A stretch of 64,000 nucleotides of DNA from Sphagnum compactum (GCA_965153455.1 OZ234503.1:13769118-13833117), one strand, 5' to 3'; counted from the stretch's first letter, positions 11,576-22,487 are shown. Numbers and translations: made by a program. Notes: generated by a model from the sequence alone, not told the origin.

Positions 11576-11772
11576 CTACCATCATCATGTCGACTTGGAT
11601 TCCCCCACTTGACTATGCATTTCAGGTATGTCAGAGGACAAATGATGCTGATCAGATGCTGCTTTGCGATAATTCTAATGGTGGATATCATATATTCTGC
11701 TTCAAGCCAAAGCTCACTCAAGTTCTCGCCGGCATTTGGTACTGTTCATCATGTTCTCCTGCAGCACCTTGA
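11576..11772 (+). pseudogene. Degenerate PHD finger fused to the integrase C-terminus
   Basis: The integrase frame runs without a stop into a segment with PHD spacing. VCQRTNDADQMLLCD is followed by GGYHIFC, FKPKL and GIWYCSSC. Canonical PHD fingers read CxxC...MLLCDxCxxGYHxxCLxPxL...GxWxCxxC. Here the first Cys is Phe and the fourth Cys (after LCD) is Ser, so zinc site 1 has lost two ligands while the HxxC and final CxxC pair are kept. PHD fingers of this class usually bind histone H3 tails. In this position it parallels the chromodomain of plant chromoviruses, which binds histone marks during integration. The functional parallel is inference. Confidence 0.8.
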
Positions 11773-11810
11773 TTTCTACTCGGACCATGCCACATTTTTC
11801 CTGGCTCAAG

Positions 11811-11822
11811 TTTGGGGGGGGG
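11811..11822 (+). promoter_or_regulatory. Candidate polypurine tract of the gypsy element
   Basis: A run of G residues preceded by gttt and followed by gatacatgag sits about 40 bases after the pol stop. This is the usual place for the purine primer of plus-strand synthesis. If so, U3 would begin just after it (TGAGAATTTC, about 11827) and not at 12005, which bears on where the 3' LTR starts. Confidence 0.5.
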
Positions 11823-11826
11823 ATAC

Positions 11827-12004
11827 ATGAGAATTTCATCTTAGCCCCCTCTTGTGCACTATATATATGTATATGTACGTGCATATTTTTTTGGTTGATT
11901 AGTTTTTACCTTTGACTGGTTTTAGTCTTTTTGTTCAGTAGACTTTACTATGGATGTACACCCTTACAACACCGAACGTCACCACACTACACGTCACGAC
12001 AAAT
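11827..12004 (+). repeat. Repeat A (upstream copy) at the 3' end of the gypsy element
   Basis: This roughly 178-bp segment is repeated, diverged but obvious, at 13201-13387. Shared blocks include ttggttgattagttt, acctttgactggttttagtc and cccttacaacaccgaac. It lies between the candidate polypurine tract and the LTR-like segment starting at 12005. It is either the U3 start of the LTR or an internal tail; the two readings are compared in the findings. Confidence 0.7.
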
Positions 12005-13387
12005 TGTCATGCCCGTATGCATGGCCTCATACATGACGGCCGATTACGGGCATGCCAATCATGCCTTTAAGGTTAATGTACGTTCTTAGGTTACTATATG
12101 CTATTACGTGTTTTAGGGTTATGGCTTGTTTGGGGTTTTAACTTGTTGACGACTGTATAAAAGGCCCAACTTTTCCCTTCTCTTGTTCGTTTTTTTAAAA
12201 TTCCTTTGTCAGGGAGAGTTTCCTCCATAATTAGTGTCGCAACCTTATCCTTGGGCTCGCGACCAAGGCAAGGGTTTGCAAGGGTGTGGGCCAAGGGAGT
12301 CACATCTTGTGTTCTTAGGAGTGTAGGAGAGTGTGAGGGAATGACCCCTCACACTCCCAAGGGAACTTCCACTTTGGGAGTTGGAGTCCCAGTGGACTCC
12401 TGAATTTTTAGACATCAATTGCAAGGGTCAAAACCCAATGGATTAAGGAGTTACTTACATCATTGGAAAGCTCTTGGAACTTTAATGTCTAAAATGGGTT
12501 TGCATGATCCATTTGGACGTTTCTAACATTAATTATGTTCAAAAGAAGGGCCGGGAGTCAAATTGGCAATTTGACTCTCGACCACTAAAAGTCGAGAATC
12601 AACCCGATTTCCTTGCGTGCAGGTGGCGTGCGACATACTGTTGGAAAGCTCTCGATGAAGGCTACACATTTCTTGAAACTTCATCTCAATTGGAGGTCTG
12701 CACGTAAAGTTATGGGTCCCCAAAGTCGTGGGAGTCCCAGTTTTGGGAATTGAGGGACTCCCACTTAGGTGCTGGTCCCGTGGTCAGGCACAAAGTATAC
12801 TATAAGGGGGAAGGTGGTGGCTTCCCCCAAGTCCGGGCTGTGGTGAGTCTTGTGAGTTCGAGTTTGCCCATGGCTCGTCTTAGCACCAAAAGTGCTCTAG
12901 CTTTGCACTAACCAACTTGTTGTTTGGTTTGTGCAAGTCCATGTGAGTGATTGATTGCTTGTCATTCTTCCTAGTCTCATCTTGGATCTCTAACATGCCC
13001 CTCTACCCCCCAAAGTGCTGCGAGTCAAGGAGCGTGCCCAAACTCCTTATTCTTTCGTTGTTTCAAGCCAGATTCACATTTGAGTCTATCAAGGAGCTCG
13101 GGAGCGCGTCAGTTAAATTGGATTTCTAGATGTTCACGACGGCTATTACACGGCCACCGTTTACATACACTATGTTTTCTTTCCTTCTTTTTAATTTAAT
13201 ATCCATGAGAATCCCATTTCAACCTCCTTTTGTGCATTGTATATATATATGTATCTATCTGTGCGTGCATATCTTTTTGGTTGATTAGTTTCTACCTTTG
13301 ACTGGTTTTAGTCTTTTTGTTCAGTAGAGTTTACTATGGATTTACACCCTTACAACACCGAACATCACGACACTACACGTCACAACA
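12005..13387 (+). repeat. 3' LTR region of the gypsy element, split by a nested solo LTR
   Basis: 12005-12234 and 13112-13200 match the 5' segment 3205-3530 once the nested 12235-13111 insertion is removed. A TATA-like tgtataaaaggccc lies at about 12153-12168. The block begins TGTCATGCCCG, and the region ends at 13387 with CGTCACAACA, giving TG...CA ends. The last 187 bp is the downstream copy of repeat A, which is absent from the corresponding place after the 5' segment. Confidence 0.65.
12235..13111 (+). mobile_element. Solo LTR of a second retrotransposon family (877 bp)
   Basis: The insertion starts TGTCGCAACC and ends GAGCGCGTCA, giving TG...CA ends. It sits in the gypsy 3' LTR exactly where the 5' LTR reads catagttagattgg. 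Flanks are attag (12230-12234) and gttaa (13112-13116); each differs by one base from the gttag of the uninterrupted copy, as expected for a decayed 5-bp target-site duplication. No coding sequence is present inside. It carries a TATA-like actataagggg near 12800. Structure and size fit a solo LTR left by LTR-LTR recombination. Confidence 0.8.
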
Positions 13388-13649
13388 TGTCTTGATAACC
13401 TTTAGTTCGATTTTTCTGAATGAAAGTAGGAAATCTTTTAGTAGATTGCAACACTAAATTAGGTGTTGAGTAAAAGTTGTTGGTGTAGAGTGTAATCCAA
13501 ATCTCCTATTATGGCTTACTTCATGAGGGAGTGAAGTTCAACCTTTTAATTAATTAGAAGCATCTTGATCATCCTTTGGTAAATGTCATGCCCATTTTTT
13601 TCAAATTGGTAACATAAATCTTAAAAAAAAGGAGAGAACTAGTCTTTCT
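13388..13649. other. Short flank between two retroelements
   Basis: This AT-rich stretch separates the end of gypsy repeat A from the recognisable minus-strand non-LTR element. I see no frame or motif in it. Confidence 0.5.
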
Positions 13650-15850
13650 CATGGTAGGAAATTATTTCACCCACGGCCTTTCTAATGTCGCCATCATGCA
13701 GATCATGAGATTTAATAATAATGGGAGGTTTAAAAAAAAATCACCTGCCAATGCAATCTTCCTTTCTATAATAGAGGTTGAAACACGTTGAAAAATAATA
13801 CTAACACAATGCTTCAAAAATTGAATGCAAAAAGGCAAGGATACATGACCTTTTGATCATTTATCATGGAAAAGATGGGCACACACTCTTTGATGAAACA
13901 ATCCATATCACGTTCGGGTGTGTCGTACACCTCCATGGCCATTAGAATAAAATGGTACCCCTCATGAAACCCTTTATACTTGTGGATTTTAGCAACGATG
14001 CTAAATTGTATAGTTGTATTTGTTGGTCAACTAATGATACTTGAAGCCATTGTCTCCCGCATTAGGTTAATAATCAGCACATCGACAACGAAGACTTGGT
14101 CCTCTTGGGTCATGTAGAGATCGACTCGTAATGAAACTCTTGACGTAAGGGCGTACCACTATTCTCTCCATACAACATGCCCATTTTATTGAACGAGGGC
14201 ATACATGATGTCTCAGATGGTGTCATGTGTGGTTATCCGCTGACCCCCAAATGGGCAACGAGTTAAGTGCGTGCCAAATGTGTCCAACCCGTGTCCACAC
14301 TCACACGTAAAAAGACTAAATGCCAAATGCTGAATCAAATCGAGATGAAATCGCAACATTGAGGTGAAAGTAGAGTGTGTGATGTGAAACGAACAAATAG
14401 ATGGCTTAACAACAGACCATAGCCCTACCCCCTTGCCCGAACAAAAATGAATGCGAGCTTTTGATGCTGAAGAAATGGAGTCATCTTTCAAGATAGATCT
14501 AAGGGATGTGTTGTGGTGGATGTCCATCAAAGATGCTTATAGACTTGGGGCGCCAATAACTACCAAACTCTCAAAAGAAGGGTGCATTTCCTTAGGTGCA
14601 AAGGAAAGCCATCTTGCGCTGCACGTAAGAATGATTGAAGCAAGTGTGGGCCCCTTCAACCTAAGAAACATGTTCTTCCAAAATGGGCCTATCAAAAATA
14701 TAAAACTTAGAACATAAATATGGAGCCACCAAAGCCCAACTCCCTAGAAAAATGCAGTCCTCCATAGAGAGAAGGCTTATACCACCAAAGAATATTGGTA
14801 GTTGAGCCCGACATCTCGTTAAGGGGCCCTGAAAAGACTACCATGATCCTGAACCCATAATGTCCCCGAATACCTACATAATTTTCTTGTCAAAACTCAC
14901 CAAAATAGATAGGAAGGAAGAAGAAAGAGGTACTGTCTATGTGAGATAAGAAGGTTGATGAATTACACATGAAGACAAAATGCCCAAAACAACTTAGGTG
15001 TCTTCTAGGAGAGGAAGATCAATGATATGTGCCACGTCCTGAAATAAAAACTCATTTAAAAATGCGTGGCAAAGTCCTGAAACCCCATTGGCACACCAAA
15101 AATGCGTAAGTCATCTGTGACCAAAATGCAGTTTTAAGGAATCTTTATGCCTGGAGAGATCCTTGATGGACTCCAAAACTTGCACATTGACACTCTGACC
15201 CTAAGCCCAACTAAGGTTAATTGGGTCGAAAGGTGGTCAAAGGCGCATGTAATTTCATTCATAGGCGCCACAATGTGGGTATCGTTCGTTAGGGATGGAA
15301 AGGTGTAGCTGGGGGCCTGCACAATGGTTTCTAGGAAAGCTAAATAATGGGCCAAAACAAATAAAGGACCTCCTAAGGGGTCCTTGCTTCGTGTCTGAAA
15401 ATGATTCAATAATGGTGACCCCTTCCACATGTCATTTGTGTTGGTAGTAAAGAGAAGAATGAACACCATAAAACAGCCTAGTAAAAGGGACAATGTGCGC
15501 CAAAGGCCCCCCGACATCACACAACTTTTTAAAAATAACACCTCAAAAAACATTATTAAAAATGTTTTCGACGTCGACTTACATCACGGCCCAATCAGGG
15601 TGTAAGTCAAAGAAGGCTTGGACACCAAAAGGGATGACCTCACAACCTCCAAAGGTCGATACTCCAAACTGATGGGAGGATACGTGCTTTTGAAATGGTT
15701 GTCAAAGTTGAAGGACAATGGAATGACTAATAAGTCAAAGAAACACCTCGCCTACAGCAATAGAACGAACACCACCTTATATAAATGGGTAGGGGATGTA
15801 AATGGTTACCGTGTTGGTGGGTAAAAACTGAAGGCAAATGGTGGCTACTA
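13650..15850 (-). pseudogene. Non-LTR retrotransposon remnant: RT plus restriction-like endonuclease
   Basis: Read on the minus strand from about 15850 down, an interrupted frame gives RSIAVGEVFL and HQFGVSTFGGCEVIPFGVQA. RT motif A follows as VDVENIFNNV (about 15570), motif B as KDPLGGPLFVLAHY, and motif C is decayed to LTNDTHI where xxDD is expected. At 14213-14330 a Cys/His region reads CECGHGLDTFGTHLTRCPFGGQR. Farther downstream, 13860-14160 gives LRVDLYM, VFVVDVLI and KIHKYKGFHEG, which fits a PD-(D/E)XK restriction-like endonuclease fold. Stops are scattered throughout. The domain order RT then endonuclease is that of R2-type non-LTR elements. Ends were not defined. Confidence 0.7.
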
Positions 15851-16640
15851 GGTAAGGAAAATGTATGTGAATGGTTAGTACATAGCTTTACCAACATGGT
15901 TAGTTATTGGATAAAAATAAAATGAAAAAAGGTGTTTCATGTCAGTTATCACAGTTCCTTGGTGTGTAGTTGTTCATTCTGGCCATACCCATCACCCTTG
16001 AAACTTCAAAGCAGGTCCTAAAGGGCATTGTTGTAAAATTTGAATGCTAGGGCACATGTAATTGGTACAAGTGGGATGGAAACATTACAATCCTTGAAAC
16101 TATGAGTTATGTAGTATGGATTGGTCTAGCCTTGCCTATTATGTTGTGTAATGCACCATGTGAGCCTATTAAGGGTGAGCTAGCCGATGTAGTCAATATA
16201 ATGGGTAGTGCAAGGCCATTCCATGACACTAAGTTCTGGGATGGCAGATTCAACAATTTAAAAGAAAGTCGTGTTCAACAAACATGCTTTGGTCACCATT
16301 CTGAGTGTAGTATGATCATGATAGACTAATTATGTCATATAATGTGGTCAAAAGAAAATTGACATAATCTGCCACCCCCGACCTTAATGAAAACATAACT
16401 GATTTAATTCATCAAGCAAATTAAAGTATGTTGATTTTGTGAATGGTTGTTGAACCGTCTTATTACAGTGTGGAACAAGCCCTTGTAGACTTGTTGCCAC
16501 GTTATGGAATGCCACATGCCTCAATAGGCATTCCAAGATGGAATGGGCCCAATCTCACTGATAAGGATAATTGTTTTATGAGACTTCAAAAGGGGATTAT
16601 GGATACTACCCATCAGTGTCTTTTTTTTTCTTTTCACCCA
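15851..16640. other. Spacer without supported genes
   Basis: Short open frames exist, the longest about 75-80 codons, but their translations show no family motif. I see no RNA gene or clear repeat. Confidence 0.5.
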
Positions 16641-17030
16641 CAAATTTGTGATGTAGCCAAGGTGGCGACCATCCATACACTGAGTTAACCAAATCTGGCC
16701 ATTAAAAAAAATTGAAATGAAGAATTTAAAACATCCATATATATTTTGGCTACATACTTGACACCATGTATAAAAATCTGGTTTTTTTTCTACATTGAAA
16801 AAAGAAAAACTTAGCAAAATTTCCCCAAAAAGTTTTGAATTTTTGGTAGAAATTTCAGAAAAATTCCAATAATGCAAAATTTTGCAAGGAAAAGAAAAGA
16901 AAAACAGGCCAGTACCCACCCTCTTAGGAAGGGATATTAGCCAAGGCCAAAAATGGTGACAAACACTTTTAAGAATTTTTTTGGGGGAGAGGGGCCAATC
17001 AAAGTAGCTACTTGCCAAAAAAAAAACCTT
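16641..17030 (+). repeat. Relative of the TIR element (one end only)
   Basis: The segment opens with tttgtgatgtagccaaggtggc, which resembles the left end of the element at 20566-22487. It continues with the same style of interspersed agcca/ggcca and accaaatctggcc words. I see no matching right end nearby, so it is probably truncated. Confidence 0.45.
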
Positions 17031-17075
17031 TTAGTGTGCATTCCTCACTAATTAATACAACCAACAACAATAGGT

Positions 17076-17450
17076 ACTCAGCAAGGTCTAATTTAGTGTA
17101 AATTAGTCTAATAAGTCTAATTTACACTCAAAAAAATAAAATAAAATCCCCAATTACTCAACAAGGTCTAATTAAGTCTACTAAGTCCAATTTACACTAG
17201 AAAAAAATTCACAATTACTCAACAAGGTCTAATTTAGTCTAGAATAGTCTAATAAGTCCAATTTACACTCGAAAAAAGAATAAGAAATAAATCCCAATTA
17301 CTCAACAAGATCTAACTTAGTTTAGAATAAGTCCAATTTACACTAGAAAAAAATTGAAAAAAATTTCCAATTACTCAAGAAGGTCTAATTTAGTCTAGAC
17401 AAATCTAATAAGTCCAATTTCCACTAGAAAAAAATTCAAAAAAAAAATCC
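17076..17450 (+). repeat. Minisatellite, about five copies of a 60-80-bp unit
   Basis: The unit begins aattactcaacaaggtctaa, continues with tagtctaataagtccaattt, and ends in acactagaaaaaaatt or similar. Five consecutive units are visible, with length changes in the A-rich part. Low-complexity A runs separate them. Confidence 0.8.
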
Positions 17451-17830
17451 CATTTCTGTTGTGATTAAAAACGACAAAATTGGTCCCAGAAAACAAAAAA
17501 AAACACTGACTTGGTCTGCTACTCCAAAGAGAAAACCATTCCAGTATATAAGACAAATGAACCGAAAGAGGGGACTTAGGGGGCCATGATGCCACAGAGT
17601 ACAATCTGAGCAAGTGAGAGTGAGAGAGTTACATGGAGGTCTCTGTGCCTGCAAAAGAAAGAAACCTTCCTAGGTCCACCACCTAAGGTGTTGATACGGT
17701 CCTTTGGCCCCCACTTGTTGCATACTTAGGTCCCTTTGGCCCCCACTTGTTGCAAGCTGGGGGTGACAAACAAATAATGGAACCCCAAAAAACCAACATC
17801 TTTGCAACAGAAGACTTCATCACAAAGACC

Positions 17831-18182
17831 CCACCAGTGCATAATAATGGATGAATGGTAAGTGGTCAAGAAACAGTTTTCTGTTGGGTTTCAGTTATCT
17901 AGCTAACCATGGTGGTTAGCTCAGTTGCTTTTTCTTTTTTCTACCTACCTACTAACAACCCCCACAAAGCAGGTTGGTATAAGGTAGGTAGGAAAAACAG
18001 CCCTTACCTAATAGTTACCTATTTTCCCACCTATCTGTCTATATACAAGACCTATTTCCTACAGAATTGGTTACCGAAGTGAAACCAAAGATTAACTCAG
18101 TTGAGGTTCATCCAACAAAGTCTGAGTAATAAGGGGCATCCAGTGGATGGTGCATCCGTGGGGGACTGGTTCACTGTGGCCT
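17831..18182 (+). repeat. Dispersed hairpin-bearing repeat, copy 1
   Basis: This segment of about 350 bp is repeated at 40155-40523 in the same orientation. Shared blocks include tatttcctacagaattggtt, aactcagttgaggttcatcc and ggttcactgtggcc. It contains an inverted repeat built from ctacctacctacta and ggtaggtagg. No ORF is present. It could be a MITE or SINE-like unit; I found no convincing pol III box pair at tRNA-like spacing. Confidence 0.75.
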
Positions 18183-20565
18183 TGAAAAGGCAGAAATACA
18201 TATATTTTCATTCACTATCTGACTATGTACAGAAAAGGGTGTTTTGAAAGCAGACATTTTGGTCCCCACTTTGGGTCATGTGGGGTTGAGGGTTTTGGCA
18301 GCAATTGTGTACTCAATTATGAATGAATCTAATTTGGTTTTGCTTTCTTCTTGGTTCATTTTTCCTTCTTTTTTTTTTTTCTCCCTTTTGCCTGCAATTT
18401 TTGTACTTTTCTGTGTGCAAAATACTTCATCCACCACATGGATGATGTGTCCAGTAGTAATGATAGAGTCCTTTTCAGTTTGCTTAAACCAAAAAATTCT
18501 GGCCTTTTTTGGGGGCTTTGGCTTGATGTTGGGGCTTGTTGTTGTTCCCAAAAGAAAAAAAGTTACTATAACTTAAAATATAAATGTGAGGTGGGGGGTG
18601 TTGGGGGATCTTTCTCCTTTCCTCAAGAGTAAAAAACAAGAGGGGACCATGCTCAAGAGTAAAAAACTCATCTCCCTTGTTGGGTCACCAATTCCCTACC
18701 TAATAATAGGGACACACAAACTTCTCTTGTTTTTGTAAATTGAGATTGAAAATTTTGATATGGAGCATCCCCAATGGTGATAGGTATACCCAAATTTGTG
18801 AACTTTTTGTATTGGGGAAGGCCTCATCCCCAGGGACTTTGGGGAATGAGGTCATGCCTACTACAAGAGGTGGTAGGCTGAATTCCTGGAAGTCCCCTTG
18901 GATGAGGACTTCCCCTGTATATAGAAACCATGGAAATTTTTCTTGGAATTTGGACCTTATGGTAATTCATAGGGATTTTATGGCAAGTCTGGAGCACCTT
19001 AGGGCACTCCTAGGGGTGTAATGCGGAAGGATGCCAAGCCTTAATTCGGCATCAGGACCCACCCTAGAAATGCATTTGAAAAAATTTCCTAGGGTTTTAT
19101 GCAAATGGAGATTGAGAAGCATTTTAACTAGTTAAGCGGATTTAGTGCTTGCTTGTGTCCGTAGAGAATAATAAGTAAGAAGCTTGGAGAAAAAACTACC
19201 CACCAAAGAAGTCACAATGTCTCTCTCTCCAGGGTACCTAGTCCTCCATGGTACATTCCAATTTCCAAATGAAAGAAAGAACTACTTAGACGATAAGCAT
19301 GAGCCTGCTTGTCCAGTCAGCTTGGACACAATAATGACCCACACTACCCAAACAAAGGGAAAAACAATATGGCAAAAAGAAAAAGAAACAAACCTTCCAA
19401 CCAATCATCTGAAACCTAATGACACCACAACAACAATTAATGACAACATGAGTGTACCCGCATCATCCGCAATATCATTAACAAATTGTGCAACAAATGG
19501 GAACTAGGACCCATAGAACATGACAGAAGCACAGAACAGTGGGCCACAAATTAAGTGGAAAAAGGCACAAGGTAAAACTTGATGGTCTGAATGGAAAAAG
19601 GCACAAGACATGCTTGAACTTGATGGTCTGAATGCAAAAAGGTCCCCAAAAAAATGCTCTCAAGAATTAACCATATGCTGTCTCAGCACCGAAGTGTGTA
19701 CTGGTGAAGCTCAATCCATGGGTGGGAGAGGGGGAGGCGCTGGGCCCGGCTGGGCCATTCCCATAATAATAAGGGGACTAGCACAAGGTGGGCCCACATT
19801 TTTCGAATGTCCCCCCACCTTTGGGGAGGTTTACCCATTGTCAAGCACAAGACAAAGCTCATTACGGGAAGGTAAATGTGAACACACACACACACACACA
19901 CACACACATTATACCCGTTCTGTAAAATAGTCTAAATGGAAATGATTTACACTTACATTATCAAAAAATTGAAATTTATATTAGTTGCCTTGTGCTCATT
20001 TACATTTACACAGTTTTACATGACTTGAAATGTATTCAGACGATTCTACATTTACATGTTCAAGATATGCATTTACACTTACAAGATGTGTCTGTCTACA
20101 ATACAAAACACTATCATAACTAATAATGTTAGTTTGGCATGTTAGCCCAAGTGTGAACTCGTTACACGACTAATTTCTCTTCCCAGAGATAGTTCTTGTT
20201 ATCTGCATTTAATCCAGAGTCTATGGCTTCAAGCTAATCACCAAATGATTCTTGTTCTCATATATGCATGTATATATATGTCATTTGCTAACATAACAAT
20301 CTCTTCCAAGCCAAGTTACTCCTCTTCCTTTACCCACCTAGATGAAAAGCACCTACATGAAAAGGCAAGTCCTTTCCAATCATTTTTTCCAATACCTTTG
20401 CAAAAGCTTCACCTCTTTTGTCATTATCTTTTTCTCACATACTATTTCCCTTTCAAAGTGAAGCTTAAAATTAAATTATTAAATTATTTATATATATAAA
20501 TCTAGAGCTTTTTCTCTCAGAATGAAAGTTGGTAGCATGGTTTTATTATTATTAATTCCCCCCAC
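18183..20565. other. Spacer with microsatellite and TTTACA-rich tract
   Basis: No coding region is supported. A short direct duplication (cttgatggtctgaatg with flanking aaaaaggcacaag) lies at about 19557-19642. A TTTACA/TTACAC-rich stretch at about 19930-20100 resembles tracts at 46560-46680 and 52850-53830. Confidence 0.5.
19882..19908 (+). repeat. (AC)n microsatellite
   Basis: A perfect AC dinucleotide run of about 27 bases. Confidence 0.95.
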
Positions 20566-22487
20566 TTTTGTGATGTAGCTACATTGGCAAACAACCACAT
20601 GAGGATCTAGCCATATTTGGCTATAGGATGGTATTTTTTTTTTTGGTAATCCTACTGTTGTTTGGTTGTAGGGGGAGTAAGCACTCTAAATTTGGTGAAC
20701 CTCATCCAAAAATCTTGTTTTTTTGGCGAATTATTATTATTATTTTTCAAAAAAACCCTTTGTAGCAGTCGTAGCCAAAATTGTTTTTCCCTTTTGAGCA
20801 AAATTTTGCACAAAAAGATTTGGTTGGTAACTTGGGTTGCCAGCAGAAAAAAACATAGAAAAGAGGGTTAGAAAAGAAACAAAGAGAAAGAAATAGGAGT
20901 AAGCTAATATCCCTCCTCTTTTCTAAGAGGGAATTAGCCTTTTTTTTACTGGCCACATTTCATCAAAAAGCAGAATTAAATTTAAATAGAATTCCAAAAT
21001 AAAGTTATTTGGAAAAGTTTCAATAGCCAAAAATGAGGAAAAGAAAAATTGCAAGATTTTTTTATATTTCATTTCCAGGGTGTAGGCATAAACATAACAT
21101 GTTGATTAAAGATTTGTATTTCATATCAAGTTTATAGTCAGATTTGGCTATATCTTCCGATACAATTTTTAGCTTAATTTTATGTTAATCTTAGTGGTCT
21201 TGAGAGGATGAACTCAGTTTTTTGTAAATGTCTTCCTATGATGATCACCATTTTGGCTATATAAAAAAATTCCAAAAAAACCATTAAGAGGGATACCTAT
21301 TATAGGTATAAGATGCCCTCTAAATATATGTAGGAAAATTCTGAGAGTACTTTACTTATTATTAGGCGAGGATGAATGTGTAGTGTAATGCCTTAGGCTG
21401 CAAGCTTTACAGAATTCAGCATGGGCCCGATTTCAATAAAGCCCATATGGCCAATAATGCATTGGCCAGATTTTTATTTCTATTTTTATTTTTTCCCCAT
21501 GATACCCGGGAGATACCCGGTAGGCATCATCATGGGAAAGAGAAAGTAAGAACAGATTCCGAAAAACACGAAACCATTTCATTTTTCAAAATGCCCGGCC
21601 TTTGCGGAGGAAAAATTCCCATGCAGTAAGTTGCCCTCCAATTACTACACCACAAAAATCAGCCTGCTGCTTTAACAACCTCCCTGCCCAAGTGAGTGAC
21701 GCTTGGCAGCTTCCAAGAAAACCCAGGTAAATAAGAGGGTGTTGGCAAAAGAGGCAAAAAAAAGAAAAAAAAGAAGAAGAAGGAATACCTGTTAAAAAAA
21801 GGAAAGTAATTGGAAGGTGTTGAAAATCGATGATAATAAAATACTTGATAATTTTTGTGATGATATTTTGTGTTGGATTTGATTTTTTTCTTTGGGCTGC
21901 TTCCTAATATTAGCCATTTTTCGGTTGGCGAAATTTCGCCAAAAAGAGAAATTCCAAATTTGAAAAAAAAAGGAGCGAATTTTAAGCTTTCAATCGCCAG
22001 AAGTGAGAAAAAAATCGTAGTAATCGCCAGATTTCTATACTTGGTTTTCATTCGGTAGCCGAAATGAAGACGGATAATTAAAGATCTGTCCTTTATATTT
22101 AGTTTAAGCCAGATTTGGCTAAATCTTTCTGAGATGATCACCTCTTTTTCTGCATCTTCCTAGGGATGATAGCCACTGTGGCTATAAACGAAAATTCCTA
22201 AAAAAAACACACTACTTCCTATAAGCGTTTATTTTTCCTGGCTAAATTTAGCCAGTTAGGGTTTTTCCCGTCCTCAAAATGGCTAAATTTTTATTTATTT
22301 ATTGTTTTTAAGTAGCCAGAGTTTTACAATAGTTTTTTGGAAACATCGCCAGATCGGTCTATTTTGTTCTAGCATGCAGCCAAAAATGTGAAGGATTCTT
22401 AAAAAGTTTTTACTGTCATACCTGGTTAATAGCCAAATTTGGCTAAATCTTCTTGTGGATGTTCGCCAGTTTGGCTACATCACAAAA
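20566..22487 (+). mobile_element. Putative non-autonomous DNA element with terminal inverted repeats (about 1.9 kb)
   Basis: The left end reads TTTTGTGATGTAGC and the right end GCTACATCACAAAA, perfect 14-bp inverted repeats that extend imperfectly to about 27 bp (about 22 matches). The interior is non-coding and dense in short palindromic words such as agccatatttggct and gccagatttggct. Two internal parts, about 20990-21300 and 21970-22210, resemble each other. Related partial copies are at 16641 and 34369. I could not identify a clean target-site duplication. Confidence 0.55.

Larger units (their letters stand above)
3205..13387 (+). mobile_element. Decayed Ty3/gypsy LTR retrotransposon carrying a DNA methyltransferase and a PHD finger
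   Basis: About 10.2 kb of plus-strand sequence has the pol order of Ty3/gypsy elements (protease, RT, RNase H, integrase), with gag upstream and an extra C5-cytosine methyltransferase domain between protease and RT. The related end segments are 3205-3530 at the 5' side and 12005-12234 plus 13112-13200 at the 3' side. They share the block from atgcatggcctcatacatga to gttttctttccttc. A guanine run (about 11812-11821) after the last ORF is a candidate polypurine tract. Possible 5-base flanks TGTCA (3205-3209) and TGTCT (13388-13392) differ by one base. Many in-frame stops and at least three frameshifts show the copy is inactive. I did not find a clear tRNA primer-binding site. Confidence 0.9.

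Noticed and set aside
15618-15824. Plus-strand open frame over the LINE region
   Set aside because: The minus strand of the same bases gives recognisable RT sequence (HQFGVSTFGGCE region), so the plus frame is a shadow.
16102-16688. Two plus-strand frames of 75-81 codons
   Set aside because: No family motif, no splice partners and no compositional shift; the second overlaps a repeat end.
17831-18182. Possible SINE with pol III boxes (tagctcagttg and aggttcatcc)
   Set aside because: The A-box-like and B-box-like words are about 190 bases apart and the A-box-like word is not kept in the second copy, so the spacing and conservation do not fit a tRNA-derived SINE.
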